A stretch of DNA of 64,000 nucleotides from Carnobacterium divergens. GTDB lineage: Bacteria > Bacillota > Bacilli > Lactobacillales > Carnobacteriaceae. Each line of letters begins with the position of its first letter. Position 1 is the stretch's first letter. Below the pieces are notes generated by a model. It saw only the letters and a list, made by a program, of their open reading frames with translations, was not told the DNA's origin and ran no database searches. Both the position numbers and the translations under genes were made by a program. The stretch covers positions 988,736 through 1,052,735 of the forward strand of contig NZ_LT992558.1 of NCBI RefSeq assembly GCF_900258435.1, written 5' to 3'. Positions 1 through 7,528 of the stretch are shown piece by piece.

Positions 1-1305
1 GGGATACAAAATGATTTAGTAAAATACGAAGGAGCAAATAAAGAGATTTCAAAAGAAGGTTATCTGAATGAAGACAATTTAAAGTTACAAATTCAACTCA
101 TGAAAGCCTCTAAATCAGCCTTAACGGCATCAGCGGATACATTCAAAAATCTAGCAACAGTGAGTCCAATACCGGGATTGAAAGATATGTTAAATCATGC
201 TCAAGAACGGTTGAATCGGATGGCCAATAGTATGCAAGATGACATTGACAAGTTACAGAAAAAAATCAAAAAGTTACATGATTTTTCTAGTCAGACGAAT
301 GGACTTTTTAGTAATAGTTTAAATGAAATGAAAATTGCGATGCAAGGAGTTCTTGTATTGAGTGGAACGACAGTTAATAGTGATGGCTCGTATTCATTGC
401 CAAGTGGAACGGATAAAAGTTGGTTTACTAAAATACAATCTGAAAAAGCGAAAAGTGAACTTGATAAACAATATGATGAAGTAAAAGAGTGGAACAAACT
501 ATACAAAGAATTTATCAAGACAGGAGATAAGTCGTTTAAAAGCGTTTGGTATGGTGCACGTGTAAGTCGATTATCAGATGGAACCTTGATTGTAACGACT
601 GTCACTGGTATGTCGAAGCGATTGGATGAATTTACAGGATTTAGTAAATTTGTTAAACAGCATAAAAATTTTAATCGGATATCTTCTGGTGGTATACTAA
701 CAAAGGACGGTTTGAAAATACTAAAAGAAGCAAAACTAAATGATGTAGGAACCTTAACAAAAGGAGTATCAGGGCGCTTTGGGGATATGGCTAAAGCTAC
801 ATGGGGAGCAATTAAACCCGACGTATCATCTGCAATAAAAAAACCAGTAACATTTGGTTTAAACACGATACTAAAAGATGCGAAAAATTTGAAAACAGCT
901 AAAGGATTTGGAAAAGTTATACCTGGATTGAATATCGCTTCGGGTGCTATCGATGTTGGTACTGGAATTAAAGATAGCTATGCTTTAGCGAAAGAGGACG
1001 GTTTAAAAGGGGGGCAAGTTCTTGCAAGTCAAGCAGGTGGTGTTGCTGTTGATGTGACTAAAGTAGCTGTGACAACGGCTGTAGCTACTGTTGCTGCTAC
1101 TGTGGGTGCAGCGGCTGTCACAGCTGGATTAGGTCTTGTAGGTATAGCAACTGCTCCGGTAGGTTTGACAGCAGCAGCAGCTGTTTTAGTTGGTTGGGGT
1201 GCGGTAAAAGGAGTGGAGTTTATTGATAAAAAATTGGGTATAACTAAAGGATTAAAAAAAGGTGTGAATAGTCTAATTAAAGGCGTAGGGGGATGGTTCA
1301 AATAA
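1..1305 (+). CDS. LXG-type T7SS polymorphic toxin, 3' part (5' end outside window)
   Basis: The reading frame is open from base 1, so the gene starts upstream; 434 residues are visible. The first ~110 residues are helical and polar with a coiled-coil stretch (DDIDKLQKKIKKLHDF), as expected for the end of an LXG domain, the secretion domain of type VII-exported toxins. A middle linker follows. The last ~110 residues are a long Ala/Gly/Val hydrophobic stretch (around VAATVGAAAVTAGLGLVG) ending in a basic amphipathic tail (GVNSLIKGVGGWFK). Such glycine-zipper tails occur in membrane-permeabilising LXG toxins such as TelE. No nuclease or NADase motif is visible. The stop overlaps the next gene, a membrane protein, by 13 bases, the usual toxin-immunity arrangement. 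LXG assignment is fairly secure; the pore-forming activity is inference. Confidence 0.75.
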   Translation, partial: GIQNDLVKYEGANKEISKEGYLNEDNLKLQIQLMKASKSALTASADTFKNLATVSPIPGLKDMLNHAQERLNRMANSMQDDIDKLQKKIKKLHDFSSQTNGLFSNSLNEMKIAMQGVLVLSGTTVNSDGSYSLPSGTDKSWFTKIQSEKAKSELDKQYDEVKEWNKLYKEFIKTGDKSFKSVWYGARVSRLSDGTLIVTTVTGMSKRLDEFTGFSKFVKQHKNFNRISSGGILTKDGLKILKEAKLNDVGTLTKGVSGRFGDMAKATWGAIKPDVSSAIKKPVTFGLNTILKDAKNLKTAKGFGKVIPGLNIASGAIDVGTGIKDSYALAKEDGLKGGQVLASQAGGVAVDVTKVAVTTAVATVAATVGAAAVTAGLGLVGIATAPVGLTAAAAVLVGWGAVKGVEFIDKKLGITKGLKKGVNSLIKGVGGWFK

Positions 1306-1958
1306 ATACTGTTAATCCATTTCAATTGAAAAATTTTAATACAATGATAAAAACTTACGGAGTATTTTTTTTAGTAGGGTTACTATTTTATTTTTTTTCA
1401 GGAGAAGATTTCCAAAGAAAACGTTCCATATTTTTTTGTATTCTATTCTTATTTCTTTTAGTTATTGGAATTATTGGAAAACATTATTTTCTGAGTGAGA
1501 AATATAAAAAAATGGGCTTATGGATGTTGTATTTAAGTATGATGATTGCTACTATAGGTTTTCCGCTACTTGCATATATAAGTGAGGTTACTCAAAATGT
1601 TGAAACATTTATTTTTAATTGTATAATAATGTTTTCTTTGAGTGTTATTATGATTATATATATGATAACGGTGGGAAAATACGGCAGGAAATTTTTTTCT
1701 GAAAATACGTTAGCATATGTGATTATGATCCCTGTATTATTATTATTAATAGTGCCAATAATAAAATATGGAGTTGAAGATTTTTTTAATGCATTTGTAG
1801 GAATAGGCGCTTTTTTTTTGGTGGGTACAATGGCTCAGTATAAAAGAATAGGTGCTTATTTTGAACAGAAAAACATGAAGAGATATGGAAACTCATTAGA
1901 TATAGTAAATAAGAAAAAAGAAGGAGGAAAAAAATGGACGAGCAACGATTTACGATGA
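1293..1958 (+). CDS. six-helix integral membrane protein, probable immunity protein of the LXG toxin
   Basis: A 221-residue protein, very rich in Ile, Leu, Phe and Met, with about six membrane segments (near residues 20-37, 45-65, 75-97, 103-127, 137-160 and 161-186) and a short basic, Lys/Asn-rich C-terminus. I do not recognise a family. It overlaps the toxin gene by 13 bases and is therefore translationally coupled to it. Immunity proteins against membrane-active LXG toxins are themselves membrane proteins, so an immunity role is the natural inference. An in-frame ATG at 1344 (residue 18), just before the first helix, is an alternative start because the Shine-Dalgarno for 1293 is weak. Its AT content is clearly higher than that of the core genes, consistent with an accessory island. 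Confidence 0.65.
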   Translation: MVQINTVNPFQLKNFNTMIKTYGVFFLVGLLFYFFSGEDFQRKRSIFFCILFLFLLVIGIIGKHYFLSEKYKKMGLWMLYLSMMIATIGFPLLAYISEVTQNVETFIFNCIIMFSLSVIMIIYMITVGKYGRKFFSENTLAYVIMIPVLLLLIVPIIKYGVEDFFNAFVGIGAFFLVGTMAQYKRIGAYFEQKNMKRYGNSLDIVNKKKEGGKKWTSNDLR

Positions 1959-2371
1959 TGAATTTAGCTTCACGAGAGATAGTCGGAAACATTCGAGATA
2001 TTATTGAAATTGTGAGCACAGTCGAATTAAATAATTATGGTGAGGGGCGGTTTCAAAATGGACCTACGATGGTAGAATTCAAACCAACCGAAATAGAGAG
2101 CGAAGAACAAACATTTAAAGTATATCTTCCAATAAATGAAGAAGTTTCAGGTGAAGGAAATGATGGCGTAAATTGGAAATGGGTACCTGAGTTAAACCTT
2201 ACAAAAGTATTAAGAAGTCGGGTTCCTTTTGATGAAGGTATTGAAACTAAATTGGAAGAAATGAAAAGCTATTTACAAGAAAACTCTATTCCATATGAAG
2301 ACCGTCTTATACTATTGTTCTCTAAGATTTATGAAGAATACTGGGTGGATATGGTGATTCCATATGTTTAA
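1934..2371 (+). CDS. DUF5085-like small protein of the LXG locus (first paralogue)
   Basis: A 145-residue soluble acidic protein without signal peptide or membrane segment. It begins after a strong ribosome binding site (GAAGGAGG, 8 bases before ATG) and overlaps the upstream membrane-protein gene by 25 bases. The pattern NGPTMVEF...FKVYLPINEEV... and the C-terminal half (EYWVDMVIPYV) can be lined up by eye with the next gene, so the two are paralogues. I assign both tentatively to DUF5085, a family met in T7SS/LXG gene clusters that I expect to adopt a GyrI/SRPBCC-like ligand-binding fold; this rests on memory. Function is unknown: accessory factor, toxin chaperone or second immunity protein are all possible. 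Confidence 0.6.
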   Translation: MDEQRFTMMNLASREIVGNIRDIIEIVSTVELNNYGEGRFQNGPTMVEFKPTEIESEEQTFKVYLPINEEVSGEGNDGVNWKWVPELNLTKVLRSRVPFDEGIETKLEEMKSYLQENSIPYEDRLILLFSKIYEEYWVDMVIPYV

Positions 2372-2399
2372 CAAAAGAAAAGTGGAAAGAGAAAGAAGA

Positions 2400-2849
2400 A
2401 TGGGATTTAATCAAACTATTCATTTTGAAAATGTAGTAAGTCGGTATTATCAAGTAGATTTAAAAGATTTTGCCAAGGCATTTGAAGATTTTGTAACAAC
2501 TGTCGTAAAAAGTGGGTATACGCCAACAAGTAATTTTTTCTATGCCATTAATTCAGATTTAGAAGATCCTGTTGATATGCTGTTGCAAGTGTTTATCCCT
2601 GTAGAAGAAGATAAATCATATGAGTTACCCGAAAACTATCGATACCAGTCCTACTACGAAGTCATCAATATGGTAGGTGTGCGAGTGGAAGGTGACAGCG
2701 AATCCCAATTTTCAGAAGGGATAAGAGTATTAGTTGAACAAATAGTAGAAATGGATGCTGAATTAGCAAGTCCACCATTTTACTTCGTAAATCAAATAGG
2801 CGACAAAACATTTACAGATATTTTAATAAAAATATCCGTAAATGTTTAG
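2400..2849 (+). CDS. DUF5085-like small protein of the LXG locus (second paralogue)
   Basis: A 149-residue soluble protein. The frame is also open from an ATG at 2364 that overlaps the previous gene by 8 bases. The start at 2400 is chosen because MGFNQTIHFENVVSRYY lines up end to end with the N-terminus of its paralogue and a purine-rich stretch (GGAAAGAGAAAGAAG) precedes it. Shared features are the central strand block (LLQVFIPVEEDKS) and a C-terminal block (FYFVNQIGDKTFTDILIKISV). It is the last gene before a stem-loop and ends the toxin transcription unit. No catalytic motif is visible, so no function is proposed beyond an accessory role in the LXG locus. Confidence 0.6.
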   Translation: MGFNQTIHFENVVSRYYQVDLKDFAKAFEDFVTTVVKSGYTPTSNFFYAINSDLEDPVDMLLQVFIPVEEDKSYELPENYRYQSYYEVINMVGVRVEGDSESQFSEGIRVLVEQIVEMDAELASPPFYFVNQIGDKTFTDILIKISVNV

Positions 2850-2994
2850 CTTATGTAGCTATTGAGATAGATTGAATACTATTAATCTATCTGACAATTT
2901 CCTGAGATTAACAGGAGCTAGGAAGCGAATATGTTAACTTATACCTCAGTTATTGTACAGATTCAAATTATTAATAGGATAAATGAAGTCAATA

Positions 2995-3035
2995 AATAAA
3001 GATGCTAATCAGACATTTCTTAGTATCTTTATTTA
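2995..3035 (+). terminator. stem-loop after the LXG operon
   Basis: AATAAAGATGCTAA pairs with TTAGTATCTTTATT (one mismatch) across an 11-base loop. There is no real T-run after it, so it is a weak terminator or an mRNA 3' end stabiliser. Confidence 0.45.
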
Positions 3036-3105
3036 ATTTAGTTTAAACCATAGAACAACTAAATGAAGAACACTCAGAAATCCAGAAAGAAAGGAATGAA
3101 GTCTC

Positions 3106-3608
3106 ATGGGATTAGTCTATTCAAGCGGAGACTCTTCAAATTTACTGAGTCCGTTATCTAGTAATTTAGGGACGGCGAAGAGTACGATGAATGGGGTATC
3201 AACGGTTGACTGCCGCAGTGGATGAGTGCATTTAAAGTAGCAGGAAAAGCAACCACGTTAAGCAAGCTAGGTAAAGTCCCTTCCATGGTGGATAAAGCGC
3301 TGAAATATGGAGATGACGCTCTAAAAGTCTTTGCGACAAAATTAAAGAATATTCCAATGCCGATAATGGACGAAGTGGCTCTTGCGGGTGGAGGAAGTGT
3401 CAAAGTTTTTGGTAAGAACGTTGGGTTATTACATGAATGCAGCAAAAGTGTACTTTAGTAAGGGAGTGGAGCTGTTGATGATGCTGTTAAGAAAGCCAGT
3501 GGGGCTAAAGTTGAAATTCCAGAACAAAGTTTGAAACATGCTTATGTCGGAGATTTTACTGTCAATCCTTCAAAACTAATAACAACAAATAAGAGGAGAA
3601 TACAATAA
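3106..3608 (+). pseudogene. remnant of a second LXG-family toxin gene (internal deletion plus frameshifts)
   Basis: A good start (AAGGAA then ATG at 3106) opens a 39-codon frame, MGLVYSSGDSSNLLSPLSSN..., typical of the N-terminus of a T7SS LXG/WXG-like protein, ending at TGA 3223. A second frame from 3222 continues with FKVAGKATTLSKLGKVPSMVDKAL..., resembling the pre-toxin region of such proteins, up to a stop at 3456. A third frame continues from about 3466 (GAVDDAVKKASGAKVEIPEQ...) to a TAA at 3606. Almost all of the LXG domain is missing between the first two pieces, so both a deletion and at least one further frameshift have occurred. The last frame stops directly before the next gene. 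A short open frame at 3222-3458 exists but should not be read as an independent gene. Confidence 0.7.
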
Positions 3609-3791
3609 ATGAATGAAAAAAGGGTACAACGTAAATGGGCATTAGTGGTAGCAGTATTACTGACTTTGGCATCCATTAGCCAGTTAGCCAAAGAAATAAA
3701 TCTATCAAATTTGTATGGAATAGGAAATTTTATAGGATTAATAGCATTCCCCATAGTATTTTATTATCTAGCTTTTAAAAAGAAAAATTAG
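3609..3791 (+). CDS. small two-helix membrane protein, probable orphan immunity protein
   Basis: A 60-residue protein with a basic N-terminus (MNEKRVQRKW) and two hydrophobic segments (about residues 11-26 and 36-55) ending in KKKN. The ATG directly follows the TAA of the decayed toxin, and GAGGAG lies 8-13 bases upstream inside the pseudogene, so translation was coupled to the toxin. The frame is intact although its toxin partner is destroyed. That is expected of an immunity gene retained for protection against sibling toxins. I do not recognise the family; the immunity role is inferred from position and topology. Confidence 0.6.
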   Translation: MNEKRVQRKWALVVAVLLTLASISQLAKEINLSNLYGIGNFIGLIAFPIVFYYLAFKKKN

Positions 3792-3923
3792 GTGAGTGGC
3801 ATGTTGGAAGATCTATTTTTAAAAATAGTAATCATTTTTTAGTGCAATAAAAATAAAAAATTGAAAACAATAGAAGGAAGACTAGTTTATATTTCCCTTG
3901 ACTTTCCCCAAAAACCTGCTAAA

Positions 3924-3952
3924 TTTACCAACTGAATTTCATATGCTATAGT
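3924..3952 (+). promoter_or_regulatory. sigma-A-type promoter of the pentapeptide repeat gene
   Basis: TTTACC, 17-base spacer, TATAGT; the -10 ends 30 bases before the chosen ATG at 3983. Confidence 0.5.
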
Positions 3953-3982
3953 ATGAAAATAACCCCTGAGAGGAAGTTGGAT

Positions 3983-4606
3983 ATGAAAAAAATAGTGGAG
4001 CCCGTGCAAGAAATAACCGAATTTATTGAAAATGAAGAGATTTATATAGAAGAGATTGAAAGTCATACACACTATAAAAATTGTCGGATTGACATGAGAT
4101 TTGGTGTAAAAAAAATCAATGAAATGACATTTGAAAATTGTCAATTTGAAATCAAAGACTTTAATAATATGGAATTTTTAGATGTCGTATTTATTAATTG
4201 CGACCTATCAAATAAGGATTTCTCAGATTCAATCATGTACCGCACACGCTTTGAAACCTGTAAATTAAGTGGCGGAAACTTTATTGGAACCGTATTGAAA
4301 AATGTTCAATGGTGGGACTGTTTATTAAGTTATAGCAATTTTTCAGATACAAAAATGGAGAATAATTTATTTTCTGAAGGACGACTAAATGAAAGTTATT
4401 TCCAAGAAGCCACTTTAAAAAAAGTTCATTTTAAAAATATCGATATGGATGAGATTGATTTAAAAGGCACGGATCTTAGAGGCGTTGATTTATCTGAGGC
4501 GACTTTTGAAACAATCAGCTTAGATATTCCGCTTGCAAAAGGCTTGATTATTGACTACAGTCAGGCTTATAAAATTATTTCATTATGTGGCATTGTTATT
4601 AAATAA
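3983..4606 (+). CDS. pentapeptide repeat protein, Qnr/MfpA-like size
   Basis: A 207-residue protein made of consecutive A(D/N)LxX-type pentapeptides: NCDLSNKDFSDS, TRFETCKLSGGNFIGTVL, NESYFQEATLKKVHF, DEIDLKGTDLRGVDLSEATF. These fold into a right-handed quadrilateral beta-helix. The C-terminus (GLIIDYSQAYKIISLCGIVI) looks like the short dimerisation helix region that closes Qnr and MfpA proteins, which protect DNA gyrase by mimicking B-form DNA. Length also fits the chromosomal Qnr-like proteins of Gram-positive bacteria. An upstream ATG at 3953 lies on the promoter -10, while the ATG at 3983 has GAGGAAG seven bases before it and is preferred. Gyrase protection is a family-based suggestion only; many pentapeptide proteins have no known role. 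Confidence 0.8.
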   Translation: MKKIVEPVQEITEFIENEEIYIEEIESHTHYKNCRIDMRFGVKKINEMTFENCQFEIKDFNNMEFLDVVFINCDLSNKDFSDSIMYRTRFETCKLSGGNFIGTVLKNVQWWDCLLSYSNFSDTKMENNLFSEGRLNESYFQEATLKKVHFKNIDMDEIDLKGTDLRGVDLSEATFETISLDIPLAKGLIIDYSQAYKIISLCGIVIK

Positions 4607-4641
4607 AGAGTTAAGTTTTTTTTATAAAGATTAATTTTTTT

Positions 4642-4668
4642 AGAACCTCATTAGAAGGTTCTTTTTTT
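4642..4668 (+). terminator. intrinsic terminator
   Basis: AGAACCT / AGGTTCT stem with a 7-base loop followed by seven T; ends the pentapeptide gene unit. Confidence 0.8.
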
Positions 4669-4716
4669 GCATTAAAACCAAAGGATATTCATAATGGTTT
4701 GTTCTAAAAGAAACTA

Positions 4717-4733
4717 ATAAGATGTTATCTTAT
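4717..4733. promoter_or_regulatory. perfect 7-3-7 palindrome upstream of adhP (operator candidate)
   Basis: ATAAGAT-GTT-ATCTTAT lies 43 bases upstream of the adhP -10 box. The symmetry suggests a dimeric regulator; which one is unknown. Confidence 0.45.
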
Positions 4734-4772
4734 AAAAAAAGAGATGAAAGTATGTAAAAAGAACGCTCCTGA

Positions 4773-4781
4773 TGTTATAAT
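4773..4781 (+). promoter_or_regulatory. extended -10 promoter of adhP
   Basis: TG-T-TATAAT is an extended -10 element with a consensus hexamer and only a poor -35. It lies about 40 bases before the adhP ATG. Confidence 0.55.
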
Positions 4782-4819
4782 GTAAGAGGTTACAAATTTA
4801 TCTCATAGGAGTGAATCGG

Positions 4820-5851
4820 ATGAAAGCAGCAGTAGTTAGTGAAAAGAATAACGGGAAAGTTGAAATTAAAGACGTAACATTACGAGCTCTAAAAGAAGGT
4901 GAAGCGTTAGTTGATGTGGAATATTGTGGCGTTTGTCACACAGATTTACATGTTGCCCATGGTGATTTTGGTGAAGTTCCAGGACGTGTTATTGGACATG
5001 AAGGAATTGGAATCGTCAAAGAAATCGCACCGGATGTTACGAATTTAAAAGTTGGCGATCGCGTAAGTATTGCTTGGTTTTTTGAAGGCTGTGGAACATG
5101 TGAATATTGCGTTACGGGTCGTGAAACATTCTGTCGTGATGTTAAAAATGCTGGGTTTTCAGTTGATGGCGCGATGGCAGAAGAATGTATCGTTAAAGCT
5201 GATTATGCAGTGAAAGTACCAGAAGGATTGGATCCGGCTCAAGCAAGTAGTATCAGCTGTGCGGGTGTGACTTGTTACAAAGCAATTAAAGTTTCTGATG
5301 TGAAGCCAGGACAATGGATTGCGATTTATGGTATTGGTGGGCTGGGGAATTTAGCCATTCAATACGCTAAAAATGTTTTTAATGCAAAGGTAATTGCAGT
5401 TGATATTAATGATGATAAATTAGAATTTGCAAAAGAATTAGGTGCAGATTTAGTTTGCAACCCATTGAAAGATGGTGACGCAGGTGAGTGGATTCAAAAA
5501 GCTGTTGGCGGCGCACATGCAGCTGTCGTAACAGCAGTATCTAAAGTAGCTTTCAATCAAGCGGTTAATTCAGTTCGTGCTGCTTCAAAAGTAGTGGCAG
5601 TAGGATTGCCTTCTGAGACGATGGATCTAGAAATTGTTAAAACGGTTTTAGATGGCATTCAAATCGTTGGTTCCTTAGTTGGAACTAGAAAAGATTTAGA
5701 AGAAGCCTTCCAATTTGGCGCTGAAGGAAAAGTTGTGCCATTAGTTGAAACGCGTAGCTTAGATGAAGTAAACGATATTTTTGAAGAAATGGAACAAGGA
5801 AAAATTAGAGGAAGAATGGTTGTCGATTTACACAAAGGATGCAGCCATTAA
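4820..5851 (+). CDS. adhP: zinc-dependent alcohol dehydrogenase AdhP
   Basis: A 343-residue medium-chain alcohol dehydrogenase that interconverts ethanol or other primary alcohols and aldehydes with NAD(H). Catalytic zinc ligands are visible in CGVCHTDLH (Cys39) and GHE (His60-Glu61). The structural zinc lobe is [16 protein letters not shown] (Cys91, 94, 97, 105). The Rossmann motif is [10 protein letters not shown]. Length matches propanol-preferring AdhP enzymes of lactic acid bacteria. A GTG nine bases upstream is also open, but AGGAG is eight bases before the ATG at 4820, so that start is used. It is a single-gene unit between its own extended -10 promoter and a terminator. A perfect palindrome upstream suggests a dedicated repressor or activator. 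Confidence 0.93.
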   Translation: MKAAVVSEKNNGKVEIKDVTLRALKEGEALVDVEYCGVCHTDLHVAHGDFGEVPGRVIGHEGIGIVKEIAPDVTNLKVGDRVSIAWFFEGCGTCEYCVTGRETFCRDVKNAGFSVDGAMAEECIVKADYAVKVPEGLDPAQASSISCAGVTCYKAIKVSDVKPGQWIAIYGIGGLGNLAIQYAKNVFNAKVIAVDINDDKLEFAKELGADLVCNPLKDGDAGEWIQKAVGGAHAAVVTAVSKVAFNQAVNSVRAASKVVAVGLPSETMDLEIVKTVLDGIQIVGSLVGTRKDLEEAFQFGAEGKVVPLVETRSLDEVNDIFEEMEQGKIRGRMVVDLHKGCSH

Positions 5852-5858
5852 TGAATGA

Positions 5859-5893
5859 AACAAGAAGGATCACCTGATCTTTCTTGTTTTTTT
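5859..5893 (+). terminator. intrinsic terminator of adhP
   Basis: AACAAGAAgGATC pairs with GATCtTTCTTGTT, four-base loop, then a T-run. Confidence 0.85.
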
Positions 5894-5912
5894 ACCTATT
5901 TTTATTTTTTGT

Positions 5913-5941
5913 TTGCAACCCCTTTCTTTAAGCAGTAGAAT
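5913..5941 (+). promoter_or_regulatory. sigma-A promoter of the aldo/keto reductase gene
   Basis: TTGCAA, 17-base spacer, TAGAAT, located 33 bases before the start codon. Confidence 0.7.
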
Positions 5942-5974
5942 AAGAGAGTAAGAGAAACGGAGGGAATCATCGTT

Positions 5975-6892
5975 ATGAAACAATTAGATTTAGGGAAAAG
6001 TGGCTTAATGGTTTCAGAAATTGCCTTAGGTTGCATGAGAATGTCGGATCTTTCAATTCAAGAGGCTAGTAAGGTGATTGAAACATCTGTAAGTGAAGGC
6101 ATGACGTTTTTTGATCATGCGGATATTTATGGTGGCGGAGCTTCTGAAGAAATTTTTGCGTCAGCTTTAAAACAAACCTCGATTAAACGAGAAGAGATTC
6201 ATTTACAAACAAAATGTGGCATTCGTAAGGGATTCTTTGATTTTTCTAAGGAACATATTATCGCTTCAGTTGAAGGAAGCTTAAAACGTATAAATACAGA
6301 TTACGTTGACACGTTGTTACTCCATAGACCAGATACATTGATGGAACCAGCAGAAGTAGCAGAAGCCTTTAACGACTTACAAAAAAGTGGAAAAGTACGT
6401 CATTTTGGTGTCAGCAATCAAAATCCGTTACAAGTAGACTTATTACAAAAATCAGTGGATCAAAAATTAATCGCAAATCAATTGCAATTCGGTGTGATGC
6501 ATACAGGAATGATTGACTCAGGTATCAACGCGAATATGAAAAATTCAGCAAGTATTTTCCATGATGGAGGCGTATTAGAATATTCACGCTTAAAAGAAAT
6601 TACCATTCAAGCGTGGTCACCGTATCAATACGGCATGTTTGAAGGGGTCTTTTTAGGTAATGAAAAATTCCCAGAGATTAACCAAAAAATCGATGAAATT
6701 GCAGACCGCTACCAAGTTAGCAATACCACGATTGCAACAGCTTGGATCTTGCGTCATCCAGCAAATATGCAGACCATTGTTGGGAGCATGAATCCCGACC
6801 GAATCAAACAAATTGCACAAGCTTCTGACATTCAATTAAGTCGTGAAGAATGGTATGAAATTTACCGCGCAGCAGGCAATCAACTGCCTTAA
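5975..6892 (+). CDS. aldo/keto reductase family oxidoreductase (YdhF/YcsN group)
   Basis: A 305-residue (alpha/beta)8-barrel NADPH-dependent carbonyl reductase. The catalytic tetrad is visible as Asp in FFDHADIYGGG together with Tyr, Lys in LQTKCG and His in LLHRPD. The C-terminal IVGSMNPDRIKQ segment binds the cofactor phosphate. GGAGG lies 11 bases before the ATG. The closest group by memory is the YdhF/YcsN-like aldo/keto reductases, whose physiological substrates are unknown. It stands alone between a good promoter and a bidirectional terminator. Confidence 0.88.
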   Translation: MKQLDLGKSGLMVSEIALGCMRMSDLSIQEASKVIETSVSEGMTFFDHADIYGGGASEEIFASALKQTSIKREEIHLQTKCGIRKGFFDFSKEHIIASVEGSLKRINTDYVDTLLLHRPDTLMEPAEVAEAFNDLQKSGKVRHFGVSNQNPLQVDLLQKSVDQKLIANQLQFGVMHTGMIDSGINANMKNSASIFHDGGVLEYSRLKEITIQAWSPYQYGMFEGVFLGNEKFPEINQKIDEIADRYQVSNTTIATAWILRHPANMQTIVGSMNPDRIKQIAQASDIQLSREEWYEIYRAAGNQLP

Positions 6893-6898
6893 TATAAA

Positions 6899-6940
6899 AA
6901 AACACGCCAACAATCGTTTAGTATTGTTGGCGTGTTTTAA
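6899..6940. terminator. bidirectional intrinsic terminator
   Basis: AACACGCCAACAAT / ATTGTTGGCGTGTT, perfect 14-bp stem with A-run before and T-run after. It serves both the plus-strand reductase and the minus-strand acetyltransferase. Confidence 0.92.
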
Positions 6941-6942
6941 TT

Positions 6943-7443
6943 TTAAGTAGTATGAGATTTACGATAAACCTCTAAAGTTGAATGTTGTTCTGTTGCTAAT
7001 TGGAAGCCACATTTTTCAACTAATTTCTTTGAAGCGGTATTTTCTTTTTCGATAGAAGCAAACACCGTTTCCAATCCGAGCTTTTCAAAAGCAGTCTGGC
7101 AAAGAAGAGCAACAATTTCAGTTCCTAATCCAAGATTCCAAAAAGTCGGTAAAATTTCATAGCCGATTTCAGTTTCCTTTGCTTGCCAGTCAAAGAAATT
7201 AAAACCGCAACTGCCAATGCAATTATTCTGGTAATAAATAGCATAGCGCACTGCTTTTTCAGTTAGCAAGATTTCTTCAAAAAAAGCAATCATCTCTTTT
7301 GCCTGCTGAAGCGATTCAAATGGGGCAATATTCATATACTTGGTAACGGTTGAATTCGACCAAACATTAAAGAGAACCGTAGCTTCGCTTAATTGAACTG
7401 GGGTTAACGTTAGTCGTTTCGTTTTTAGTAATGTTGGGATCAC
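6943..7443 (-). CDS. GNAT family N-acetyltransferase (RimJ/RimL type)
   Basis: A 166-residue acetyltransferase that moves an acetyl group from acetyl-CoA to an amino group. The RimJ-like opening is LLKTKRLTLTPVQLSEA, the acetyl-CoA binding region is IGYEILPTFWNLGLGTEI, and the family end pattern is ASIEKENTASKKLVEKCGF. The substrate may be a ribosomal protein N-terminus or a small amine and cannot be told from sequence. The start codon is GTG at 7443, with AAAGGATG about 11 bases upstream on the minus strand. It is convergent with the aldo/keto reductase. Confidence 0.88.
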   Translation of the reverse strand: MIPTLLKTKRLTLTPVQLSEATVLFNVWSNSTVTKYMNIAPFESLQQAKEMIAFFEEILLTEKAVRYAIYYQNNCIGSCGFNFFDWQAKETEIGYEILPTFWNLGLGTEIVALLCQTAFEKLGLETVFASIEKENTASKKLVEKCGFQLATEQHSTLEVYRKSHTT

Positions 7444-7528
7444 TTAATTACACATCCTTTATTTTTTTAGGGTAGTGGTATTTGTGATTTTCGCTGGCAT
7501 TGTTCACTCCCTTCAAGAAAGTTAAATA

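Noticed and set aside
291-866. 191-codon minus-strand frame opposite the LXG toxin
   Set aside because: No ribosome binding site, low-complexity Ser/Leu/Phe composition, and the toxin frame on the plus strand is convincing.
3222-3458. 78-codon frame as an independent gene
   Set aside because: It has no ribosome binding site and continues the broken LXG toxin in another frame; treated as part of the pseudogene.
3800-3841. Short frame MLEDLFLKIVIIF behind the orphan immunity gene
   Set aside because: Thirteen codons only. It may be the debris of another gene of the toxin island but cannot be supported.
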